From Acetobacter oryzoeni (GTDB taxonomy: Bacteria > Pseudomonadota > Alphaproteobacteria > Acetobacterales > Acetobacteraceae): a stretch of 64,000 bases of DNA. Positions 36,696 to 44,482 of the stretch are shown in pieces (position 1 is the stretch's first letter; every line of letters starts with the position of its first letter). The DNA lies in contig NZ_CP042808.1 of assembly GCF_004014775.2 (NCBI RefSeq), positions 2,177,001 through 2,241,000 of the forward strand, written 5' to 3'. The translations under genes were made by a program, and so were the position numbers. The notes under the pieces are model-generated. The model saw only the letters and a list, made by a program, of their open reading frames with translations. It did not search any database and was not told where the DNA came from.

Positions 36696-36709
36696 AGTTT
36701 CAAACTTAC

Positions 36710-36859
36710 CTATTTGGGAATCATCAGGTGTAATAACGAGGCCCCGGCAAAAAACACTACGGTACTCAGCGTCCAGATAGCTACAAACCATCCAATCCGT
36801 GCCCCGATATTCTTTGGGGCACCATCGCCATTGCCCTGAACAATTTTAGTGATAGCCAT
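36710..36859 (-). CDS. Small cytochrome bd-associated membrane protein (CydX/DUF2474-like)
   Basis: A 49-residue frame starts at ATG 36859, inside the end of cydB (14-base overlap), and ends at TAG 36710-36712. It begins MAITKIVQGNGD and has one transmembrane helix (GWFVAIWTLSTVVFFAGASL) preceded by Arg. It ends in HLMIPK. Position, size and the RIGWFVAIW segment match the DUF2474/CbdX-type subunits that accompany cyanide-insensitive bd oxidases and stabilise their hemes. It is too short for most gene finders. Confidence 0.75.
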   Translation of the reverse strand: MAITKIVQGNGDGAPKNIGARIGWFVAIWTLSTVVFFAGASLLHLMIPK

Positions 36860-37871
36860 TTGTTCCCGTCACCTTTCCGCGAAACACACGATAGGAATAA
36901 ATTGTGTAGGTTAGGATAATTGGTAGCAGAATAACTGTGCCAACAAGCTGGAACAATTGGCTACTTGGAGGGGCCGAAACATCCCAAAGTGTCAGACCGG
37001 GTGGCACAATATAAGGCCAAACCGTAATACCCAAACCGGAAAGGCATAAAAAGAACCAGCCGAGCGCGCATAGAAATGGGCTTTTGGAATGTTCATGCCT
37101 TAAGCCGCGCACGAACAGAACGCCCAACACAGCCACGAGAACTGGCACAGGAAGAACAAAAACGATATTTGGCCAATCTGTCCAACGGCGTAAATAAGGC
37201 GCATGCAAAAGTGGCGTCCACAGGCTGACGGCCACAATCCCTGCGAACAACCCGATGGCCAGCTTACTTGCCCAGCGGCGACAAGATGCTTCTAGCGCTC
37301 CGGTCGTGCGCCAAATCAGCCAGGTTGCTCCTAACAAAGCATAACCACACATCACGGCGAGACCGCACAGAATGCTAAAAGGCGTCAGCCAATCAAGCGC
37401 ACTTCCGGCAAAGGCACCATCAACAACTTTTACACCCTGAACAACACCCCCAAGAATGGCGCCCTGACAAAATGCGGCAATGCCAGACCCTGCCATGAAA
37501 CCGACATTCCATAACTTCTCGCGGCCTGTACCATGTGTCATGACCCGAAATTCAAATGCCACGCCACGAAAAATCAGCGCCAGCAGCATAAGAATGATTG
37601 GTAAGTAAAAAGCTGGCAAAAGCGTGCCATATGCTCCCGGAAATACACCGTAAAGCACAGCCCCACCCAGCACCATCCATGTTTCATTGCCATCCCATAC
37701 CGGGGCAATGGTGCTCACCATCACATTGCGGCGGCCGGGGTCACGCTCCAATGCAAACAGCATGCCAATGCCAAGATCAAAACCATCCAGAATGACGTAG
37801 ATCGAAATAGCCGCTACCAAAATAACGGCCCATATAATCGGGAGCCAATATGTAAGATCCATTATATTCAA
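36846..37871 (-). CDS. cydB: Cytochrome bd-type quinol oxidase subunit II
   Basis: The 341-residue protein starts LTYWLPIIWAVILVAAISIYVILDGFDLGIGML, the standard CydB opening with its conserved acidic pair. It shows WDGNETWMVLGGAVLYGVFPGAY and FRGVAFEFR. It pairs with CydA in the quinol oxidase that reduces O2 without proton pumping. It overlaps the cydA stop by four bases and the small downstream gene by 14, which indicates tight translational coupling. Confidence 0.95.
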   Translation of the reverse strand: MNIMDLTYWLPIIWAVILVAAISIYVILDGFDLGIGMLFALERDPGRRNVMVSTIAPVWDGNETWMVLGGAVLYGVFPGAYGTLLPAFYLPIILMLLALIFRGVAFEFRVMTHGTGREKLWNVGFMAGSGIAAFCQGAILGGVVQGVKVVDGAFAGSALDWLTPFSILCGLAVMCGYALLGATWLIWRTTGALEASCRRWASKLAIGLFAGIVAVSLWTPLLHAPYLRRWTDWPNIVFVLPVPVLVAVLGVLFVRGLRHEHSKSPFLCALGWFFLCLSGLGITVWPYIVPPGLTLWDVSAPPSSQLFQLVGTVILLPIILTYTIYSYRVFRGKVTGTNGYH

Positions 37872-39301
37872 GCTCCTTTACCAGAAGTAGATTCAATAAC
37901 TTCCGGATGCATACGTTCTGCCAAAATGTCGGATGCGTTTGCAGAGCTGGTTTCCTGCTCACCTTCCTGCGGTGCGTGCCCTAGTTGGCGCACCAAAATG
38001 CCAATGCCAGAACCAAACACAATCACATACACCACAACAAAGGCTGTCATTGTTATAGCCATGCTGGGCAGCATAATTGGTGAAACACTTTGCGATGTTC
38101 TGAGCAGACCATAAACTGTCCAAGGCTGCCGCCCCACTTCCGTGGTAACCCAGCCACACAGCAAGGCCAGAAAACCTGCTGGCGCCATACACACCGCAAC
38201 ACGATGGAACGCAGCGTTTGTAAACAAGGTACGTGTACGCCGCAGCCACAAAGACCAGAAGCCAACCAACATCATGAGCACACCAAGCGCAACCATGATA
38301 CGGAAGGAAAAGAAGATAACCTGTGAAGGCGGACGTTGATCACGCGGGAAGTCTTTCAGCCCCGGCACTTTGCCTTCCAGACTATGCGTTAAAATCAGGG
38401 AACCAAGCAGCGGCACTTTTACCGCATAATCGGTATGCTCGGTTTTCATGTTGGGAATACCAAACAAAAGCTCCGGCGCACGGGCTGTGGAATCCCAATC
38501 CCCTTCCATAGCTGCAATTTTTGCTGGCTGATATTTCAAGGTATTCAGGCCATGCGCATCACCTGCCATGATCTGTAATGGGGCCACAATAGCTGCCATC
38601 CACATGGCCATGGAAAACATGGTACGCACTGGAGCCGTAGCAGCTTTGCCTTCTCGCCGCGCTTTAAGCATATGCCACGCGCCTGTTGCGCCAACAATAA
38701 AGGCAACTGACAAAAAAGCCGCTAACCCCATGTGTACCAAACGGAATGGGAAAGACGGATTAAAGATAATGGCCAACCAATCTGCTGGCATAAAACGCCC
38801 TGTTGCGGGATCTATCATGTAGCCACGCGGCGTTTGCATCCATGAGTTGGAAGACAGTATCCACGTCATGGAAATCAAAGTGCCGACTGATACGCAGCAC
38901 GTAGCCGCAAAATGCAGCTTGCGCCCAACCTTGTTCATGCCGAACAGCATGATGCCAAGAAACCCGGCCTCAAGAAAAAAGGCTGTCATGACCTCATAAG
39001 ACAAAAGAACCCCTGTAATAGGTCCTGCCTTTTGAGAAAAAACCGACCAGTTCGTGCCGAATTCATACGACATCACCAGACCGGAGACCACGCCCATACC
39101 AAAAACGATTGAAAATACCTTGATCCAGTAACGATATAGATCAAGGAAAACAGAACGTCCGGTTTTCAGCCAGCATCCTTCCAATACAGCCAAGTAAGCT
39201 GCCAGCCCAATTGAAAAGGCCGGAAAGATGATATGAACACCAACAGTAAAGGCAAACTGGAAGCGCGCCAAAAGAAGCGCAATATCATGCGCAGGTTGCA
39301 T
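37868..39301 (-). CDS. cydA: Cytochrome bd-type quinol oxidase subunit I (cyanide-insensitive type)
   Basis: The 477-residue heme subunit contains LARFQFAFTVGVHIIFPAFSIGLAA with the His ligand. It also has GVVSGLVMSYEFGTNW, FRLVHMGLAAFLSVAF with the second His, and GWVTTEVGRQPWTVYGLLRT. The chain is shorter than E. coli CydA, consistent with a short Q-loop as in the CIO subgroup found in acetic acid bacteria. It is the first gene of cydAB plus the small subunit. No cydDC exporter genes are adjacent. Confidence 0.93.
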   Translation of the reverse strand: MQPAHDIALLLARFQFAFTVGVHIIFPAFSIGLAAYLAVLEGCWLKTGRSVFLDLYRYWIKVFSIVFGMGVVSGLVMSYEFGTNWSVFSQKAGPITGVLLSYEVMTAFFLEAGFLGIMLFGMNKVGRKLHFAATCCVSVGTLISMTWILSSNSWMQTPRGYMIDPATGRFMPADWLAIIFNPSFPFRLVHMGLAAFLSVAFIVGATGAWHMLKARREGKAATAPVRTMFSMAMWMAAIVAPLQIMAGDAHGLNTLKYQPAKIAAMEGDWDSTARAPELLFGIPNMKTEHTDYAVKVPLLGSLILTHSLEGKVPGLKDFPRDQRPPSQVIFFSFRIMVALGVLMMLVGFWSLWLRRTRTLFTNAAFHRVAVCMAPAGFLALLCGWVTTEVGRQPWTVYGLLRTSQSVSPIMLPSMAITMTAFVVVYVIVFGSGIGILVRQLGHAPQEGEQETSSANASDILAERMHPEVIESTSGKGA

Positions 39302-39635
39302 AGGTTCTTTCCAAACTTATAATTGTGGTATTTTGACCGAAAATTGACGTTGGATATTAATAAAAACGCCATCTATACGCCGTTAATGCCATAAATGTGC
39401 ATTATACACCGGAAACAACACCACCATGATTTGGTTATAAACCTAGATCAACAGTAAGTGTGCGTCCAAGACCTTTTACTTATCTTATGATAAAAGGTGC
39501 TTATCATAGAAAATTATTATCTGATGGATGTGTTTATTAGATACCACCTGCCATCTTGCCACAAATATTCATCTGCCTATGCTAGGCATGAGTTGCGATT
39601 ATATAACGCGTCATGCATTCAGGAGTTCCCTCACA
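39302..39635. promoter_or_regulatory. Divergent promoter region cydA / DyP-encapsulin
   Basis: This A+T-rich region of 334 bases separates the bd oxidase operon from the peroxidase-encapsulin operon. It contains one perfect inverted repeat (listed separately) and a TTGAT half-site on the minus strand near 39449. It also includes AGGAG (39621-39625), 10 bases ahead of the GTG start of the peroxidase. No gene is seen. Confidence 0.5.
39486..39508. promoter_or_regulatory. Operator-like inverted repeat upstream of DyP-encapsulin
   Basis: TATGATAA (39486-39493) and TTATCATA (39501-39508) are perfect reverse complements separated by seven bases (AAGGTGC). The element lies about 130 bases before the peroxidase start. 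It has the size of a dimeric regulator site, but the regulator is unknown. Confidence 0.45.
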
Positions 39636-40667
39636 GTGGTTACACCGCAGCCAGTTGATACCAAATTAACGCAATCGGCCCTTTTTCTTGTGATGACCCT
39701 GAATGATGCCCCCACGGTGCGCACTCAGGTTCTGGATCTGCTTGGTGATATTTCTTCACTTGTACGAGGTGTCGGGTTTCGTATTCCTGATGGAAAATTA
39801 AGCTGTATTACCGGTATTGGCTCAAACGCGTGGGATCTCCTTTTTGGCGCACCACGCCCTAAGGAGCTTCATCCTTTTCAGGAAATTAACGGCGTTCATC
39901 ACGCCCCCTCAACACCGGGGGATCTTCTGTTTCATATACGCGCTACGCGTATGGATTTATGCTTTGAACTGGCAACAGCCCTTACCTCCCGCTTAGAAGG
40001 CGCTGCAAAAGTTGTAGATGAGGTACACGGCTTTAAGTATTTTGATGCACGAGATCTGCTCGGTTTTGTTGATGGCACCGAAAACCCAACCGGGCAGGCA
40101 GCTTTTGCAGCAACTGTTATTGGAGATGAAGACCCTGCCTTTACGGGCGGTAGTTACGTTATTGTGCAGAAATACCTGCATGACCTGAAAAAATGGGATG
40201 CCATACCAACTGAGGTTCAGGAACACATTATCGGCCGTAAAAAAGTATCCGACATAGAATTGCCCGAAGCCGCCAAACCCAGCTACGCGCACAATGTTCT
40301 GACCAACATTGAAGAAAACGGGCAGCAGCTTCAAATTGTGCGTGACAACATGCCTTTTGGGGAAGTGGGTAAAGGAGAGTTTGGCACATACTTTATTGGC
40401 TATGCGCGTTCTCCTGCACGCACAGAGCAGATGTTACAAAATATGTTTATCGGAAAGCCCCCGGGCAATTACGATAGAATTCTGGATGTCAGCACAGCGG
40501 TAACAGGGTCGCTTTTCTTTATTCCTACCAGTGAGTTTCTTGACGATGCTCCAAACTTCGGCACAGAAAATACACAGGCATCTCCAGAACCTGTAACGGC
40601 TCCTCAAAACCCCAAAGCTCTGCACGGTTCTCTTGGCATTGGATCATTAAACAATAAGGACGCCTAA
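39636..40667 (+). CDS. DyP-type heme peroxidase, encapsulin cargo
   Basis: The 343-residue peroxidase shows the GxxDG distal motif (GFVDGTENP), a proximal-His region (SYAHNVLTNIEENG) and the conserved distal Arg in QIVRDNMPFGEV, then GTYFIGYARSP. The start is assigned to GTG 39636, with AGGAG 10 bases upstream. The open frame runs to ATG 39528 but those 36 residues are not family-like. The C-terminus continues past the fold in a Pro/Ala-rich linker to SLGIGSLNNKDA, a classic encapsulin cargo-loading peptide. The shell gene follows after three bases, so the enzyme should be packaged. Confidence 0.93.
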   Translation: MVTPQPVDTKLTQSALFLVMTLNDAPTVRTQVLDLLGDISSLVRGVGFRIPDGKLSCITGIGSNAWDLLFGAPRPKELHPFQEINGVHHAPSTPGDLLFHIRATRMDLCFELATALTSRLEGAAKVVDEVHGFKYFDARDLLGFVDGTENPTGQAAFAATVIGDEDPAFTGGSYVIVQKYLHDLKKWDAIPTEVQEHIIGRKKVSDIELPEAAKPSYAHNVLTNIEENGQQLQIVRDNMPFGEVGKGEFGTYFIGYARSPARTEQMLQNMFIGKPPGNYDRILDVSTAVTGSLFFIPTSEFLDDAPNFGTENTQASPEPVTAPQNPKALHGSLGIGSLNNKDA

Positions 40668-40670
40668 AAC

Positions 40671-41465
40671 ATGAACAACCTGCATAAACATCTCGCCCCC
40701 ATTTCCCACGCAGCTTGGGCTGAAATTGAACAGGAAGCCTCTCGCACCATTCGCCGCAATCTGGCTGGCCGGCGCGTGGTTGATACACCAGAACCCAAAG
40801 GTACAGCATTTTCCAGCGTTGGCACGGGCCGTAACAAACAGATCCAGCCGCCAAGTGATGGCGTACAGGCTGTACAGCGCGAAGTGCTTCCACTTATTGA
40901 AGTGCGCGTGCCCTTTACCTTATCTCGCGCGGAAATTGATGCCGTAGAACGTGGCTCTCTGGATTCTGATTGGCAGCCCGTTAAGGATGCCGCCCAAAAA
41001 ATTGCCTTTGCAGAAGACCGTGCCATTTTCGATGGCTATACCGCAGCTGGCATTAAGGGCATTCGGCAGGCATCATCCAACCCTCATACAAAACTGCCGG
41101 CTTCTGCAAAAGATTACCCTCGGGCCATTACCAGTGCGCTGGACACATTGCGCCTTGCTGGTGTGAACGGCCCTTATGCCCTCGTTCTTGGCACAAAAGC
41201 TTATCAAGCCGTGAGTGGCGGAGATGATGTTGGCTACCCCGTGCTTAAGCATATTGAAAGCCTGATTGAGGGAGAACCCATTTGGGCTCCTGCTATTGAA
41301 GGTGCCTTTGTTATCTCCAAACGTGGTGGAGATTTACAGCTTGATATCGGGCAGGACTTTTCTATCGGCTATCTAAGCCATACAGCAGAAACCGTTGAAT
41401 TGTATCTTCAGGAAAGCTTCACTTTCCGTGTGCTTACAAGCGAAGCAACAGTCTGCATCGCGTAA
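40671..41465 (+). CDS. enc: Family 1 encapsulin nanocompartment shell protein
   Basis: The 264-residue protein has the HK97-like fold sequence of linocin M18-type encapsulins. It starts MNNLHKHLAPISHAAWAEIEQEA, includes RTIRRNLAGRRVVDTPEPKG and LIEVRVPFTLSRAEIDAVERG, and then AQKIAFAEDRAIFDG. The later blocks are GPYALVLGTKAYQAV, DVGYPVLKHIESLI and QDFSIGYLSHTAETVELYLQESFTFRV. Such proteins usually assemble as a 60-mer shell. The cargo gene is immediately upstream and both are followed by a hairpin, so this is a two-gene operon. Its likely job is confinement of peroxidase chemistry under oxidative stress. Confidence 0.96.
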   Translation: MNNLHKHLAPISHAAWAEIEQEASRTIRRNLAGRRVVDTPEPKGTAFSSVGTGRNKQIQPPSDGVQAVQREVLPLIEVRVPFTLSRAEIDAVERGSLDSDWQPVKDAAQKIAFAEDRAIFDGYTAAGIKGIRQASSNPHTKLPASAKDYPRAITSALDTLRLAGVNGPYALVLGTKAYQAVSGGDDVGYPVLKHIESLIEGEPIWAPAIEGAFVISKRGGDLQLDIGQDFSIGYLSHTAETVELYLQESFTFRVLTSEATVCIA

Positions 41466-41474
41466 CTTTTTAAA

Positions 41475-41515
41475 GAGGTGTCGTGCCATTTACGGTAAGA
41501 CCGTCACGACACCTC
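41475..41515 (+). terminator. Hairpin ending the DyP-encapsulin operon
   Basis: GAGGTGTCGTG (41475-41485) pairs perfectly with CACGACACCTC (41505-41515), and ACGGT/ACCGT pair within the loop. There is no strong T-run behind it, so it may act as an RNA-stabilising end or rho-assisted terminator. Confidence 0.6.
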
Positions 41516-41882
41516 ACTTAAACATCCAATAAATATCACTATTTATCTTATTTTATGAATAAACAATTGATTTGTATTTATCAAAAATAATTCCTTATTT
41601 AGATATTATAATATATTTTTAATTACGACATATAATATATAAAAAGTTTTTTACTTTTTTATTTCTGGCTTAACTTAAATAAATACAAATAAAATAGGTT
41701 ACACACTCCATAAAAACTCCAATAAACTCTATGTAGTTTATTTTTATAAAACAAATTATACATCAAATCTGCGGCATTTCGATTTTGCAATGACTTCCCT
41801 GATCTTGCGATTACTGTTATTGCATTATCGAAACAAGGTGCGTTCCATTAAATATACTGCAGATTTCGCACTGTCTGTTGTT
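41516..41882. other. AT-rich intergenic region upstream of ansP
   Basis: About 370 bases, extremely A+T-rich, with runs such as TTATTTTATG and TATATAATATAT. No gene or defined site can be supported. It presumably carries the ansP promoter. Confidence 0.4.
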
Positions 41883-43388
41883 ATGGAGATAGAAATTTTG
41901 GACACAAAAACGTCTTCATCCCACCCCCTTCAACAGACTTCAGAAGGATATAAACAAGCTTTAGGCAAACGTCAGATCCAAATGATCTCTATAGGAGGTG
42001 CAATTGGCACTGGTCTTTTTCTTGGTGCAGGAAGCAGGCTTCAGGCTGTAGGCCCCTCTCTTGCAATCGTTTATCTCGTTTGCGGCATTTTTTCCTTCCT
42101 TATGCTCAGAGCATTGGGGGAACTGGTTATGTACCGGCCTACCAGCGGCAGTTTTGTTTCCTACGCGCTGGAATTTCTGGGGCCTCGTGCTTCTTATGTC
42201 GCGGGTGCACTGTCGTTTTTCAGTTGGGCCATGACAGGTATTGTCGATATTACCGCCATTGCCCTTTACATGCATTTCTGGGGCGTATTTGCGGCTGTTC
42301 CTCAATGGGTCATGGCGTTAATGGCCCTTATGGTGATTACATCAATGAATCTTATTGGTGTAAAATGGTTTGGCGAGATGGAATTCTGGTTCTCGCTGAT
42401 TAAAGTTGCCGCACTTTTAATTTTTCTTGTTGTGGGAAGTGCTATTTTAGGCCTGCGCGTTCCAATTGATGGACACACAACTGGCCTGCAGTTGATTACT
42501 GAACATGGTGGCCTATTCCCTCATGGAGCACTCCCTGCGCTTGCTCTCATGCAAGGTGTTGTCTTCGCCTATTTTGGCATTGAGATGATTGGCACTGCCG
42601 CTGGTGAATGCCAGAATGTGCGTGAAATCCTGCCATCTGCCATCAACAATGTTATTTGGCGGATTATTATTTTTTACGTTGGTACTGTTACTCTTCTTGT
42701 GCTGCTTCTGCCGTGGTCATCTTATCAGGCAGGGATTAGTCCATTTGTAACGTTTTTTTCCAAACTAGGTGTTCCGGGAGTAGATTCCCTTATGAACATT
42801 GTGGTGCTCACTGCAGCACTCTCCAGCCTGAACTCTGGCCTTTATTCCACAGGCCGAGTGCTTCGGGCGCTGGCGCTCAACGGTTCCGCACCACGTTACC
42901 TCACACATATGAACAAACAATCTGTGCCAGCAGCTGCCATTCTTACAACTGTTGCCATTTATCTGGTTGGTGTTGGGTTAAACTACCTTCTGCCATCACA
43001 AATTTTTGAAATCGTTCTCAATATGGCGTCTTTGGGAATAATCAGCACCTGGTGCTTTATTCTCTTATGCCAGATCAAATTGCGCCAAGCTATTAAGGCT
43101 GGTCGCATTGCTCCTACAGGTTTTGCAATGCCCGGTGCCCCTTTTACATCCTGGTTAAGCATTGTGTTTTTCCTTTGCATTTTACTGCTGATGGCACTGG
43201 ATTACCCAACCGGCACCATGTCCATCGCCGCTATTCCATTATTGGCTGTTGTGCTCATTATCGGATGGAAAACCTCCAGCCAGAAGCCACACAATATTGT
43301 TCCACAAACACTCTCCTCGGTGGAACTTACTGATGATGCAAACTTTCCATGTGCAGAAAACAATCAGGTTTCCAAGGAGCACATTTGA
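41883..43388 (+). CDS. ansP: L-asparagine permease (AnsP-like, APC superfamily)
   Basis: The 501-residue transporter has 12 helices and closely follows E. coli AnsP from memory: GYKQALGKRQIQMISIGGAIGTGLFLGAG, RALGELVMYRPTSGSFVSYALEFLG, WAMTGIVDITAIALYMHFWG, GVVFAYFGIEMIGTAAGECQNV and LPWSSYQAGISPFVTFFSKLGVP. ATG 41883 is chosen, and a TTG at 41898 with GGAG upstream is an alternative start. A longer frame to 41790 is not family-like. The stop shares a base with the next gene's ATG. Related amino acid permeases (GabP, CycA) are less similar in the periplasmic segments. Confidence 0.85.
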   Translation: MEIEILDTKTSSSHPLQQTSEGYKQALGKRQIQMISIGGAIGTGLFLGAGSRLQAVGPSLAIVYLVCGIFSFLMLRALGELVMYRPTSGSFVSYALEFLGPRASYVAGALSFFSWAMTGIVDITAIALYMHFWGVFAAVPQWVMALMALMVITSMNLIGVKWFGEMEFWFSLIKVAALLIFLVVGSAILGLRVPIDGHTTGLQLITEHGGLFPHGALPALALMQGVVFAYFGIEMIGTAAGECQNVREILPSAINNVIWRIIIFYVGTVTLLVLLLPWSSYQAGISPFVTFFSKLGVPGVDSLMNIVVLTAALSSLNSGLYSTGRVLRALALNGSAPRYLTHMNKQSVPAAAILTTVAIYLVGVGLNYLLPSQIFEIVLNMASLGIISTWCFILLCQIKLRQAIKAGRIAPTGFAMPGAPFTSWLSIVFFLCILLLMALDYPTGTMSIAAIPLLAVVLIIGWKTSSQKPHNIVPQTLSSVELTDDANFPCAENNQVSKEHI

Positions 43389-44380
43389 TGAGCAGTATTA
43401 TCAGATATTTTTCTTTTAAATCTTTGCGTTTCCTTCTGCCTCTTGCCTTATCCGCCATTACTGCAGCCACATACTCTCATAGCGCATACGCTGCCGATCA
43501 GTGGTACACGGGGTCTCTTGTTTCTCCATCAGGCCCCCTCTCCAAACAGGGTATGTTCCTTTTAGAACCTTATATGTACTACTCTGTGCCCTCAGGTATG
43601 ATCGGGCCGCACAATAATAATGTGCCCATGTCCTCCCCACGTCAGCAATCGGTTACCAGCTTTACCATTTACCGATATGCCTTAACTGATTACCTGAGTA
43701 TTCAGACCACTCCGGCCATCAGCTATCGGTGGAAGCATGGTGATACAACCAGTAGTGGCCTGAAAATTGGGGATGTTCCCGTTGATCTGATGTGGCGCTA
43801 TCTGACGGCAGACCCCAAACGGTTTATTCCCACACTCAATCTGATTACCGGCGTTTCCTTTCCTACGGGTGATTACTCTCATCTGGGACGCTCGCAGGAT
43901 GGTGTTGGCAGTGGGGTTTACACATACCGCGCAACATTAACCGAACAATCCACATACACCATGCCCAATAACCACGAGTTGCGGTTACGGTTATGGGCAA
44001 CCTTCCGCCGAGCACTTAATTCTGCTCACCTGAGAGATGTTACAAGTTATGGCACCACACGCGGTTTCCGAGGTCACGGACAGCCCGGCATGTATGGTGA
44101 AGCAGGATTTTCCTTGGAATATGGTATTACCCAGAGATGGGTTTTTGCAATTGACGTAGCGCGAGATTGGGCCAATGGCTCCCGTCTAAAAGGGCACTAT
44201 GCTTCTGGCCTGAAAGTAGATGAACTCAGCTCGGGTTCGGGAGATTGGCAGGTTGCCCCAGCATTAGAATACAACTGGACACCCAATTATGGCGTGATTG
44301 CTGGTGTTTCTGTTTATTATGCGGGGCATAATACATCCCGCGTCGTATCACCACAGTTTGCCTTTAACGCGTTATACTGA
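43388..44380 (+). CDS. Putative outer-membrane beta-barrel protein (MetA-pathway/transporter-type)
   Basis: A signal peptide (LLPLALSAITAATYSHSAYA, cleaved before Ala-Asp) precedes 310 residues of alternating beta strands with many Trp, Tyr and Gly. These include LLEPYMYYSVPSG, TTPAISYRWKHGD, VDLMWRYLTADP, VSFPTGDYSHLG and a C-terminal strand ending FNALY, typical of outer-membrane barrels. It resembles the 'MetA-pathway of phenol degradation' family, whose function is poorly defined. AAGGAG precedes the start, and TGATG links it to the permease. A channel that feeds the AnsP-like permease is my inference. Confidence 0.65.
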   Translation: MSSIIRYFSFKSLRFLLPLALSAITAATYSHSAYAADQWYTGSLVSPSGPLSKQGMFLLEPYMYYSVPSGMIGPHNNNVPMSSPRQQSVTSFTIYRYALTDYLSIQTTPAISYRWKHGDTTSSGLKIGDVPVDLMWRYLTADPKRFIPTLNLITGVSFPTGDYSHLGRSQDGVGSGVYTYRATLTEQSTYTMPNNHELRLRLWATFRRALNSAHLRDVTSYGTTRGFRGHGQPGMYGEAGFSLEYGITQRWVFAIDVARDWANGSRLKGHYASGLKVDELSSGSGDWQVAPALEYNWTPNYGVIAGVSVYYAGHNTSRVVSPQFAFNALY

Positions 44381-44429
44381 CCAGATTTGCAAAACCTAGC
44401 CTCCTTTCCTTATTCACTCTTTGCCCACA

Positions 44430-44459
44430 AAAAATCCCCACTCGTAAGTGGGGATTTTT
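44430..44459. terminator. Bidirectional intrinsic terminator
   Basis: A perfect 13-bp stem, AAAAATCCCCACT (44430-44442) with AGTGGGGATTTTT (44447-44459), has a CGTA loop and A- and T-runs at both ends. It serves both the beta-barrel gene and the opposing dehydrogenase gene. Confidence 0.88.
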
Positions 44460-44482
44460 CTTAGGCTCATTCTAGTCATTCT

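Noticed and set aside
39440..39460. FNR/ANR box upstream of cydA
   Set aside because: Only one TTGAT half-site is present on the minus strand; the partner half-site reads GTTTA rather than ATCAA.
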